From Schistosoma mansoni (taxonomy: Eukaryota; Platyhelminthes; Trematoda; Strigeidida; Schistosomatidae): a DNA stretch of 64,000 nucleotides. The notes beneath the pieces are model-generated. The model was not told the DNA's origin. It saw only the letters and a list, made by a program, of their open reading frames with translations, and did no database searches. The position numbers and the translations under genes were made by a program. Where the stretch lies: assembly GCF_000237925.1 (NCBI RefSeq), contig NW_017386006.1, forward strand, positions 1,178,001 through 1,242,000, given 5' to 3'. Shown here one piece after another: positions 12,415 through 23,309 of this stretch. Position 1 is the stretch's first letter; each line of letters opens with the position of its first letter.

Positions 12415-13737
12415 AGTGGATTTAAAATATTGACATACGTATGAAACACGGAGGTGGCTAGAGATGAATATGTAGTGTATCATGAGGTAGCAAAGATTAC
12501 AATAGGGTTTAATAAGGTCATCAAAATCATGATACATATATATTCATTTCTAACCACTCCCGTATTCATAAGTATGTCAATATATGTAATAACTTTGATT
12601 TTAAAATATTATAGATTGTAAGCAGCTGACGAGAACCTGTTACTCAGTATTATAACTTAAATGACCTAGTTATATGCAGATTATTTATTGTGGGTTTTTA
12701 AAAAAATTAAAATCACAGGTGATTTTAAGATTAATTATAAAACAAGGTTTATTAGTTAAACTTTCTCTCTCCTTAGTTGATAGTTGAGATCAGAGGAATT
12801 CTCGCGTGGGTAAATCGGTGACAGTATGTGCCTTAGCCGACTTGTGGAATTGCCATTTATTAGAGTAAGTAGAAAGAATACAACACGGAAGTTTCAATTG
12901 TTTTCAGTATTCTAATCGGAAGGGAATAAAAATTAGAAACATAACAATAACTTGTAGTAGAAATTAGTATTTTCACACACCCACTCGATTTGACCTTAGT
13001 TTTGGATACATTAATGTTCTGGTCTTTTTAGTTACTTTGTCATTTTTATATTTGAACTTGAACATTTGTGCATAATGGTACATAATTGTCTATATGTTTA
13101 CTTGTATCTGTTATACCTATTAATATGGAGACACGTTTTAATTAAATTAAGTTGTCTTCATGTTGCTCACCTTACTGCCTGTCTGAATAAATGAATGTCC
13201 AAGATAAGTTCTTCCAACTCAATTCGTACTTAGTTTTATTACCATCGTTGTCCAAACGGGGTTGGCCTGAGTATAATCTGCAGAAATTAAGGTAGAACTT
13301 ATATGTCATGATTCATTCATTGTCTTCCATAAGGAAGTCATAACACAACCACCAAAAATCCTTAAGATGATTAACTATTCAGGGAACTTTAATTGTAAAA
13401 TGTAAGAAAGTACCTCAAATCATAACTTTTAAGTAAGTTTTGAAAGCACGATGAATAACTCAGCTGATATCATACAGATGAACAACAGGTACAACATTAC
13501 AGTTAAGTGAGAATTTGAAACACTACAAAATAAATTGGTTATGCAATCGAGCAGATGGGATAGGAAAATCAAAACATTTGAAAATTAACAACAAATATGA
13601 TTGTTACTTCCTGAACTTGATACATCATAAAACGAAACCCAGCTTGTGACTGTAAAGAAATTATATATTAGCAAACATTTCTAAACACTTTAGAATGACA
13701 ATAAAATAGTGATCAGATGGTTTGTGTTGATTGGTTC
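12415..13737. other. Intergenic stretch, nothing recognised
   Basis: AT-rich, no coding region or assignable repeat. Confidence 0.45.
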
Positions 13738-13742
13738 AACAA

Positions 13743-14289
13743 TGTTATATCCTGGTGAAGACATAAGTACGGGTAAATCGCGGGACCTATTAATGGATGA
13801 TTATTCTATATATATTCTTATGGTTTAACTATTAATTAATTAGATTGTGTATATCTATATTCAACTTACCATGAGCTTCATTTTGACCTATGAATTATTA
13901 TTATACGATTTAAGGTCCCTAAATTATATTCAGCTTATTGATTATTGTTTCCCACGTTCACAGCCACATTTGGTTTGGTCTCGTACAAATATTATTTTCT
14001 ATTTTATGGTGTGATGCGATCTGCCTGTCTGGTATATAAACCGAGTATGCTCAAAATAAATGAATCGCATAACAGCTGTTATTGGTGTTTTGGACTCAAT
14101 TGGAAGGCTAGGTGGACAAGGGACCGATAAGGACGCTAGAATGCTCATACTGGTCGAACGTCATTGAGTTGGCACAGTATTAAGATTAGACAAGTCGTAT
14201 TTCGATTGGTGGGTAAATCACGTGATAAAAAGCCGGACATAAAATCATAACGAATTGGCATACGGTTTGTTTTTTATAAAGTCATAACA
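13743..14289 (+). mobile_element. Solo LTR fossil, family L1s copy 1
   Basis: About 547 bp with inverted ends TGTTAT...ATAACA and a perfect 5-bp target duplication AACAA (13738-13742 and 14290-14294). It carries a TATA-like GGTATATAAACC and AATAAA inside, as LTR promoters and poly(A) sites do. No internal retroelement genes are adjacent, so it is a solo LTR. Relatively well preserved; superfamily (Ty3/gypsy or BEL) not determinable. Confidence 0.8.
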
Positions 14290-14549
14290 AACAACAAAAC
14301 AGATCGCTTCACAGAGTTGTTCCAAACACTCTTAACAGGATGAATGAAAATCTGGCTGATTGACCAATGACCTAAAATGTTGTTTTCTACTTGGTTCACT
14401 ACTTATCCATTAGGGTATCCGAAAGACAAATTTATTTTAATTTTACATAATAGTTATTCCTAACATTCGATCATACTGTTGATTACATAGTGACTTCATT
14501 TATATCAGGCAAAACCACCACAAATTGAATTAAAATTGATATCTGGTGC

Positions 14550-14735
14550 ACAATTAAGTGGTTTTCTGAACTCAGTAGCTGACTAAATAAAGTGTTGGAG
14601 TTTGAAACGAAAGACGCTGAGTTCAAACCTCAGGTTGAACATTAACTCTGAGACACATGTACATCCAGCTGACAAGTCCAAAACAGGATGGGAAACAAGT
14701 CCGGGATTACATATCTAGCCACGTTCTGTCTATTC
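14550..14735 (+). repeat. S1 SINE (Sm-alpha-like), degenerate
   Basis: tRNA-like part (CTCAGTAGCTGACTAAATAA; B box GAGTTCAAACCTC) followed by AACATTAACTCTGAG and a hammerhead relic CTGACAAG...GGGAAAC...GTCCGGGAT. The conserved G8 of CTGANGA is A here (14674). The head is missing or unrecognisable. Confidence 0.7.
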
Positions 14736-14739
14736 TTTA

Positions 14740-15295
14740 TTAATATAACAAACGGTCTGAAATGTTTTCCTCTTTCTGCAGTATACTACGATAATATGTT
14801 CATACGATAATGAGACCAGTCACGTTATATCATATCCGGGATTCACGACCTAGAATAAAGAGCCAAATTAACGCTAGATAATCCCTTATTCAACACAATT
14901 ACAGGCAATAGAAATCAATGAAAGGAAATCATATATTTAATAGTCAGTAGGCTAAGTGCCTGTTTGTCCACGCTTAGTGACCAATGATATTTCGCCATCA
15001 CTACCATACACTACATATAAAAATTGTGAAGTAAGGGTTATTTTGAGACAATCTGCACAGGATGTACATATGCCAACTGAGGTTGGTCGAAATCCACTCA
15101 AAATATCAATAAAGAGTCAGTCCAAACAACCACAAATTAAATTACAAAGAATCTCAGTTTATTATAAATAGATAAGTATTATGGGCACTGTTGTCACATT
15201 GCATTGATGATTTGATAAGAATCAAGTACTATAACTGTGTAAGTGTTGCCTTTACATTTTGATAATTACTCGTTCTTTGTTAATCCTACTAGGTA
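14740..15295. other. Intergenic stretch, nothing recognised
   Basis: No gene or repeat family recognised. Confidence 0.4.
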
Positions 15296-15299
15296 AATT

Positions 15300-15600
15300 T
15301 TGGTCAATGTTCAGCCAATAGAATTCGATCAGCATTAAAAAATAACTAGGAAAACATAAAATTGCTAACTAGTCATCAATTATTCAGTTATAAATACATT
15401 GGTCCTATAGGAGATCAATCTGGATACAAATAGACCAGTGGTAACGTCTCAGACTGTGAAGCTGCGTGAATTGAATTCATATCCCACGTGAACATCTGAT
15501 TCCTCAAGATTCTAGATAAACCTTCATGACTAGTGTTAAATAACACACAACCTAGATCCACGATATCTTGTTGACTACTTTCAATCACCTAACATTGTTC
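15300..15600 (-). repeat. Degenerate dispersed repeat S4
   Basis: The reverse complement contains CAGCTTCACAGTCTGAGACG and TTACCACTGGTC, matching the 4590-5090 repeat. Old and family unnamed. Confidence 0.35.
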
Positions 15601-16481
15601 AATGTTCAAATGGTTTAATCACATTTCGATAATTTTTATAGCTTTAATGTGTTTATTCGATTGTTGTGTATTTCACCTAACTTGTTTGTCTTGCTTACCT
15701 AGACACTTTATTATTATTTAATCAGTTATCATTAATCAATGGGCATATATTATTTGCCTTCTGTCAGTGTTTTTCCTTAATACTGATTTCATTTTATTTA
15801 GTTTTTCCATATTGGGTGTAACCTTTATACATTGAAACTATTGGACCGTTTATTGTCTATAATTTGAAGGAATCAGCAGACAAGCTATCCAATTAAAAAC
15901 AGTCATCAATAACACTTTCTTTCATTTGATCACTTTGTTATAACTTTTGAAAAATATGATCATGAAAGTTCATTTCTCTTCTATGTTTACTGTGATTGTA
16001 TCATTTTTAATAAAGAAAATCATTAGTTTACTTATATAGTTTCTAACATGAAAGGTTAGGATATTACAATAAAGGTAAATATTTGTGAATAAAGATAAGA
16101 CAATTAAATTTGACTACGAATGGTGGTAAGTACATAGTTAAATTAGGTCAAACAATATCTAAGATGATTGTTCATTAATTGGCCTTGTGGTTGGCCAAGG
16201 GAAGAGTAGGGGTTGGAGATATTTCTTCTGTACACATAGCTCTGGTTTCTTCATTCTGATGGCTACTGCCTCCGCCGTTTGAAGGACTTTAAGCATGACA
16301 AGCTTAGGCAAAAAGTTACTGACCTTATAAATAATTGAAAAAGATTGGTTTATCGTAGTCAAATGTAATTGTCTTATCTTTATTCACAAATCTTTGTATT
16401 ATTATTATTATTACTACTATTATTGGTTAAATATTTGTATTCATTTTACACTTGAAAAACTAAACTTTTGTAGGTTTTTCA

Positions 16482-17042
16482 TGTTATGACTTCATAAAAA
16501 ATATAAGACGTATGCTAATTCGTTATTGATTTTATGTCCGGCTTTTTATCACGTGATTTACCCACCAATCGAAATACGACTTTTCCAATCCTAACACTGT
16601 GACAAATCAATGACGTTCAACTGGTATGAGCATTCTAGCGTCCTTATTGGTCCCTTGTTCGCCTAGCCTCCTAATTGAGTCCCAAACACCAATTCCAGCT
16701 TCTGCTATGCGAACCTATGTGAATCATTTATTTCGAGCATACTCGGTTTATATACCAGACAGGCAGATCGCATCACACCATAAAATAGAAAATAATATTT
16801 GTACGAGATCAAGCCAAATGTGGCTGTGGACATGGGAGACAATAATCAATAAACTGTATATAATTTGGGAACAGTAAATCGTACAGTAATAATTCATAGG
16901 TCAAAATGAAGCTTATAGTAAGATGAATATAGATATACTAATTACTTAGTAGTTAAACAATAAGAATATATATACATAGAATAATCATTCATTAATAGGT
17001 CCCGGAAGTTACCCGTATTTATTTTTTCACTAGAATATAACA
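16482..17042 (-). mobile_element. Solo LTR fossil, family L1s copy 2 (inverted)
   Basis: About 561 bp in the reverse orientation to copy 1, with ends TGTTATGACT...ATATAACA on this strand. Flanking 5-mers TTTCA and TTTTA are a near match and may be a decayed target duplication. Same TATA-like and AATAAA motifs on the reverse strand. No coding region. Confidence 0.75.
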
Positions 17043-17044
17043 TT

Positions 17045-17660
17045 TTAAGTATGGGATTATTGAGCTGTTAGTTATCCTACTCGAAATTGATTAAATTAGT
17101 TTCCTATACAGAGTTGAATGATGAAAAATCGATTTTTTGAAATACTGAATTACATCTACAGTTTGTAATCTATACGAATAGCCAGAAATTCCTATTAGCA
17201 GAATACATTGGAGCTTTGGGAAATATTAACCGTTAAGGTTTTGAATCATGAGATAACTGGCTTGATTTAAACAAAAATTTCTAGAAAGAAAAGGAGTAGT
17301 TGTGGGCAATATTGTGTGAAAATGTCGTTGGAAAAATAGTTCCACCCATTTCCTTGTTTGTAATAAATCGGATATGTAATCTAAGTCATTTAAATTAATT
17401 TTATTTATTACAGACTGCTGATCAAGTGAGATTTGGGTAAGAATTTGGGCGAATCAATTTACTATGATTATTTAATAAGACAGTGAACAAACAATATGGT
17501 ACAGTATATCACCTTATTCTAAATGCGTCATTGATAGAGTAAAATGAAACGACAGGTCTACAATAAAAAACACTAGCTAGAAAAAGTTTCCATGTATTCA
17601 GACATACTTTGTTTAAATGTTATAATCCATGTTACCAACAATGAGTTTTAAATGTTGATC
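17045..17660. other. Intergenic stretch, nothing recognised
   Basis: No gene or repeat family recognised. Confidence 0.4.
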
Positions 17661-17664
17661 CACC

Positions 17665-18182
17665 TGTTATATACTAGGGAAGAAGTAAGTACGGATAACT
17701 TACGGGACTTATTATTGGACTATTATTCTTTGTATATTCCTATTGTATAACTATTCAGTAACTAGATTATCTATATCTATATTCATCTTATTATAAGCTT
17801 CATTTTGACCTATTGATTATTATTATACGATTTACTGTTCCTAAATTATACTCAGTTTATTGATTACTGTCTCCCACGCTCACAGCCACATTTGGTTTGA
17901 TTTTGTACAAATATTATTTTCTATTTTATGGTGTGATGCGGTCTGTCTGTCTGGTAGTTAAACCTAATATGCTTGAAATAAACGATTCTCATAGATTCGC
18001 ATAACAGCAGCTGCTATTGGTGTTCTGGACTCAAGTGGACGGGCTAGGCGGACAAGGGAGCAAATAAGGATGCGAGATTACTCATACTGATCGAACGTCC
18101 TTGATTGTCACCGTGTTAAGGCCGGAGAAGTCGTATTCTATTGGTGGAGTTACGTCCTTGTTTAATTTGTAAGGTCATAACA
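17665..18182 (+). mobile_element. Solo LTR fossil, family L1s copy 3
   Basis: About 518 bp, same orientation as copy 1, ends TGTTATATAC...GGTCATAACA. More diverged than copies 1 and 2. No matching target duplication seen. Confidence 0.7.
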
Positions 18183-18289
18183 AATTAGCGACGACCTTGA
18201 TCAAACCATAACACCATCCAACAAACAAGACTTTTAATTAATGAAGTAATTGTACAAGTAGGAAAGTATAGATATAATGCAAATATTTG

Positions 18290-18605
18290 GCAATTTATTA
18301 CACTTTTAAATTCACTTGGTATTATTTGTTTGAATCTTCCATTTAATGTTTAGGACTGCAATTGATCAGATTCAAACAAACAATACTAAATGAATTTAAA
18401 CTTCACCCCATGACACAAGCAAGTGGCTATCAGGACTCTGTAGCTGAGTGGATAACACGATGGCGTTTGAAGTGAAAGGTACTGGGTTCAAGTCCCAGAG
18501 TGAACATCAACTCTGAGATGCAGGTATATCCAGTTGACGAGTCCCAAATGGGACGAAACGCGCGTCCTGGATTCCACTTCTAGTCACTATCCATCTTTGT
18601 TTATT
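18290..18605 (+). repeat. S1 SINE (Sm-alpha-like) with nearly complete hammerhead
   Basis: Head sequence (TTGTTTGAATCTTCC) plus an inverted head scrap (about 18378-18400), then tRNA-like TAGCTGAGTGGATAACACGA and B box GGGTTCAAGTCCC, then hammerhead: stem I ATCCAG/CTGGAT, stem II GTCCC/GGGAC, GAAAC, and cleavage triplet GTC ending at 18566. The first core base is T instead of C at 18534 (TTGACGA), which would break the C3-G8 contact. Confidence 0.85.
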
Positions 18606-18609
18606 ACAC

Positions 18610-19185
18610 TTTTGCAAATACTATTTATCAAGTATGTTATTTTAATTAAACCTGAATTTCTACTTTCCATCCTCCAGATAGAACGACTGATTGGTATTTT
18701 CTATGTTATTTAATTATCTTTTATGACATATCTAGTAGTCGTATCAATGACAGATAACAAGGTCATACTTCAATATGATTTCATCAATGAAATGAATCGT
18801 ATGAAAGAATCAACAGACTTAATCTGTAATGTTTTGTGTAAACTGATTGTTTGCTTTTTTTATACTATGAGTTATATTTACATCAACAATGTATAGTGTT
18901 ATATTTAAGACACTGTAATGTTTAAAGATCTAAGGATAGATTACATTTCATATTTGGTAATGTAAATATAAATGAAAGCTATTCATATGATTTATACATT
19001 CTTTTGTTGTACAAACAACTGCAGTTTAAACAAAGAATCTTTCAGAATTTCATATTGAAAATTCATGTACTTAGTAGTTTAACATCTCAATGTTTATCTC
19101 AATTTATTTGTTCATCGGAACCATATACTGTAGCAGTTCATTCTTTCACTGCTAATTTAAAGTATTTCGTGATAAGTTATAAATG
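18610..19185. other. Intergenic stretch, nothing recognised
   Basis: No gene or repeat family recognised. Confidence 0.4.
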
Positions 19186-19189
19186 ATTG

Positions 19190-20065
19190 CTGAAGCACGG
19201 AATACAATGGACAACCCGGATGCAACTACAGGAATTGAATATCGAAGATGACCTATCTCTTCTATCCTATACACATCGATAAATGCAGGCAAAGAAAAAC
19301 AATGTAGCAGCAGTCTCTGCGGCAATAGACCTCAACATACACAAGGGAAAAGTAAGATCCTCAATATAACACAGAGAGCACCAACCCAATCACACTTACT
19401 GTGGAGGCTCTGGAAGAGGTGGAAGCTTTTACATATATGTGCAGAACCGTCGATAAACAAGAAGGATCTGATGCAGACGTAAAGGCATGTGTTGGAAAAG
19501 CAGAAGCAGCATACCTACAGCTGAAGGACGTTTCCAATTCAAAACAACTGTTAAATATCAACAATGTCACAACCTTCAGCATAAACATCTACACAATTCT
19601 ATTGCACAGATCTGAAACTTGAAGAACTACTACAACCATCAAGAAAAACGGTACAAGAATTTACAAACAGTCATCTTCACAATATACTCCAGATCTGTAG
19701 TCCGGATACCATTGACAATAACCTACTGTGACAAGGAACAAACAAACTTCCAACTGAAGAGGAAATCGGGAGAAGACGATAGAGTTGGATAGGACATATA
19801 TTGTGGAAATCATTAAACTGTATTACGAGACACACTCCGTAAAATGAAATCGTGAGAGTAAAGGGAAAAGAGTCAGACGGAAGAACACATTTGGTAGGGG
19901 ATTGGAGGCAGACATTGGAAGAATGAATAGCACTTGAAAACAACTGTAAAGGAGAGATGAGGACAGAATTGGTTGGAGAATTCTGGTTAGTGGTCTATAC
20001 TCCTCCACGAGGTGTAACTCGCGTAGGCAAGTATAAAAGACTAAGGATGAAATCTCCAATCCTTT
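19190..20065 (+). mobile_element. SR2-like RTE LINE, 5'-truncated (left inverted arm)
   Basis: Encodes the C-terminal part of an RTE reverse transcriptase with an SR2-type tail: KHGIQ..., VEAFTYMCRTVDKQEGSDAD, LLHRSET, with several frame breaks, ending near the PPRGVT block. It is the left arm of an inverted repeat with 21495-22045. The catalytic aspartate motif is degraded. Confidence 0.8.
19549..20004 (+). repeat. 456-bp perfect inverted repeat, left arm
   Basis: Base-for-base reverse-complement identity with 21524-21979, checked line by line by eye. Flanks outside the block are only about 80% alike. Confidence 0.92.
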
Positions 20066-20584
20066 AGAACCTTGATTCGCCTAAAATTCTCAGTTAGCTG
20101 ATGTCAATACGTCGTCTTTTTGAACAAATTTGTTGATAATACTTTCTTAATCACCAAAATTATCCTTTATATAAAATATTATTACTGTGCTATCAATGAC
20201 TGTGTCACTCTAGTGTCTAACAATCTTTGTAAAGAATATATGCAGTTTCCAGTGATTTTAATCTCTCCCATCGTGAGCTGTTTAAAGATTAATTCATGAT
20301 CTAGATTGAATAGGTTTCGTCAAATAACTTTTTTCTGTGACTTATTGAACAAACGTTTTTGCTGTTTACCTAAACAACTTTCAGAGTGCCTTTGCGATGA
20401 ACATACCTTTATGACTTTTCATATCTACTTCCTTGAGTACGTTGATTCAAGAAGTAGAACTTATCGCTATACTCATGTTACATGTTAAATTTCATGTCAT
20501 GTTTAGCTTTTTTATAGCAATAAAATCTATGTATAGACTTTTCAAGAGTGGTATGTCATAAATGTATCAACTATTAAATGTTTA

Positions 20585-21050
20585 ACTATCAGAAGGGGTT
20601 TTGTGGAGATTTAGTATTTTTCATAGTTGAAAGCGTGGGTCAACACTAAATCTCCACAAAACCCCTTCTGATAATTAATATAATCATATGCTCACTAGTG
20701 ACTGACTTTGAGAAGTGCATCCAGGAGTTCTAGTGAGAAGCAGTGACCAGTGGAGTTCAAACCACGTCTGTCGTGAGATATCAACTCACTGAAGACAATT
20801 GGTGAACGGTTGCTCAACTTCGTGGATTGGTTGAAGTTAGACATTAACACCGCTGGATGCCGGCTCAGTGGTCTATCGGTTAAGGGCTCTGGCTCGAGAC
20901 TGGTAGGTCCTGGGTTCGAATCTCGCGAGTGCGGGATCGTGGATGCGCACTGCTGAGGAGTCCCATAGTAAGACGAAACGGCCGTCCAGCGCTTCCAGGT
21001 TTTCCATGGTGGTCTAGCTTCAATTGACTCACGCTTTCAACTATGAAAAA
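20585..21050 (+). repeat. S2 SINE with inverted tail at its left end
   Basis: Begins with an inverted copy of its own tail (AGAAGGGGTTTTGTGGAGAT, with the opposite strand again from about 20643), then the head (ATGCTCACTAGTGACTG), tRNA-like part (GGCTCAGTGGTCTATCGGTT; B box GGGTTCGAATCTC), a hammerhead at 20945-20992 and TCCATGGTGGTCTAGCTTCA. A pol III-type non-autonomous retroposon in the spacer of the SR2 inverted repeat. Confidence 0.85.
20945..20992 (+). ncRNA. Hammerhead ribozyme motif, S2 copy
   Basis: Core CTGAGGA (20953-20959), GAAAC (20975-20979), short stem III ACGGCCGT, and GTC cleavage triplet ending at 20986. Stem I CACTG pairs with CAGCG with one mismatch; stem II is only about 3 bp. 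All core residues present; activity not known. Confidence 0.65.
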
Positions 21051-21494
21051 TATTAAGTGTTTCCTCATCGATTGCGTACTTCACTTTGATCGATTCAAGA
21101 TTTCCCATAAACATATCAGCTAAGATTAATCACAATAATCAATCGTGAATAAATTTTTTCTAATAATGACTTCAATTTTATTTATTGGGTATCTCTAATT
21201 GATACATTCTAGATAATTTTACTATTTACAAGATAATAACTAGTGAAAACGTGTTTTTCATTAAATGAAAAAATAAAACTAAATTCTAAGAACTTTTCAG
21301 GTTATTTTAAAATCGCACCATTTTCGATGAACTATTATCAATCAGATTAAGGATTATTAGCCAACTACATGTAGACTGAATGTGAAAATTTAAATATATA
21401 TTTACTTGCATTTGGGTAGTTCATCATTGAATTTAGTCTGTAAACATTAAAAATATGTAGAATTATGCAAATTTTAAATCTTTCGGTTTTATTA

Positions 21495-22045
21495 TTCTTA
21501 CTTACGTCAGTTACATCTCGTGAAGGAGTATAGACCACTAACCAGAATTCTCCAACCAATTCTGTCCTCATCTCTCCTTTACAGTTGTTTTCAAGTGCTA
21601 TTCATTCTTCCAATGTCTGCCTCCAATCCCCTACCAAATGTGTTCTTCCGTCTGACTCTTTTCCCTTTACTCTCACGATTTCATTTTACGGAGTGTGTCT
21701 CGTAATACAGTTTAATGATTTCCACAATATATGTCCTATCCAACTCTATCGTCTTCTCCCGATTTCCTCTTCAGTTGGAAGTTTGTTTGTTCCTTGTCAC
21801 AGTAGGTTATTGTCAATGGTATCCGGACTACAGATCTGGAGTATATTGTGAAGATGACTGTTTGTAAATTCTTGTACCGTTTTTCTTGATGGTTGTAGTA
21901 GTTCTTCAAGTTTCAGATCTGTGCAATAGAATTGTGTAGATGTTTATGCTGAAGGTTGTGACATTGTTGATATTTAACATTTGTTTTGAGTTGTAGACGT
22001 TCTTCAGTTGTAGGGATTCTGCTTTTGCTTTGCCAACCCATGGTT
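21495..22045 (-). mobile_element. SR2-like RTE LINE fragment (right inverted arm)
   Basis: Reverse-strand SR2 C-terminal region, homologous to 19500-20065. Ends near an ACTTAC-type stretch (the RTE tail region) at about 21497. Central part identical to the left arm. Confidence 0.8.
21524..21979 (-). repeat. 456-bp perfect inverted repeat, right arm
   Basis: Partner of 19549-20004; spacer 1519 bp. Confidence 0.92.
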
Positions 22046-22454
22046 AAGCCTGTCCAAATAAAACACACTGCGATTTTAATTTACATATACAATAAACATG
22101 TTATTCAATTTGTAACTTATAGTCATATAGCTATGATTTACAAGCCTGATTAACATACGATATAGCATAAATTATATTTCATTGTCAATATTTATCATTT
22201 CGATACCAATTCACTTAATTGACAATCCTATTACAACTATAATTAATAATATCAGTTATTGATAAACAAAATAATATATATATATGTATATTTAATCCAT
22301 TTGTTATTTATATATGGAGATAGTTATTTATTAATTATTATTTCGTTATACTATTTAGTAATTTGTAAAGAAAATCTAAGGAGGAAATAGTTCTTTTTAA
22401 AGGGTTTTTCATCATAGCTCTTCATCTATATATGTATGCTTAACAATTATAATG

Positions 22455-22665
22455 AAGTCTACATTATCAGAAGGGGATTTTGTGGAGATGTTAGTAATTT
22501 TTTACATAGTTGAAATCATGAGTCGATTGAAGCTAGACCACCATGGAAAACCTGGAAGCACTGGACGGACGTTTCGTCCTATTGTGAGGCCGTCCAGTGC
22601 TTCCAGATTTTCTATGGTGGTCCAGCTTCAATCGACCCATGATTTCAAATCTATAATAATCAATT
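22455..22665. repeat. S2 SINE fold-back (hairpin) copy
   Basis: Tail and ribozyme-flank of S2 in reverse (GAAGCTAGACCACCATGG, GAAGCACTGGACGG) are immediately followed by the same segment forward (CCGTCCAGTGCTTCC, ATGGTGGTCCAGCTTCAATC). Arms of about 70 nt with a loop of about 17-20 nt inside the hammerhead sequence. The CTGANGA part is absent. Confidence 0.8.
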
Positions 22666-22818
22666 GATTGTGTATTAGGTAGTAATATTATAAAATCATA
22701 AATGTTTATAAAAATAATTACCAATGATTAATAAAATAATTAAGAGCTAAATTAGACAAAGTGGTGAATACTCAAAAGTTATTGTTAATGTTATATCGCG
22801 TGTGCCTGAGTGCCCTGT

Positions 22819-23304
22819 TGTTATATGACGTGATGATTCCTGCCAATTGGAGAGCAGCGAATTTATCGATCGGATCAGTGACACACGATGCCCGTACGTA
22901 CAGTGTACAGTACTTGTCGGTCCTAATATCTGCCTAGCCCAGCCAGTCAAGTCCAGAACATCAATAACAGCCTCTGCAATATGAATCATTATTCTCAAAC
23001 ATACTGGGTTTATATACCAAACAAACTGACCACATCGTACCATAAAATAGGAAACAACATTCGTACAAGATTTGGCCAAATGTGGCTGTAAATAGGGGGA
23101 ACAGTAATTAATAGACTGGGTATAACTGAGGAATGGTAAATCGCACAGTAATAGTCCATGGGTCAAAATAAAGCTCATAATAAAAGGAACGTGAATACGA
23201 ATAGTTAAGTTACTTAACAATTATACAATAGGAAATATACATATCATATTGGTCCATAGATAGTTCTCAAAGTTACCATTCATAAATCTCCACGGGATAT
23301 AACA
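22819..23304 (-). mobile_element. Solo LTR fossil, family L1s copy 4
   Basis: About 486 bp, ends TGTTATATGA...GATATAACA on this strand; reverse orientation. An open frame of 157 codons across it is not shared by the other copies. The most diverged copy; no target duplication seen. Confidence 0.7.
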
Positions 23305-23309
23305 TTTAA

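Noticed and set aside
22747-23220. 157-codon open frame on the - strand
   Set aside because: It lies almost wholly in a solo LTR fossil, is not shared by the other copies and has no family motif.
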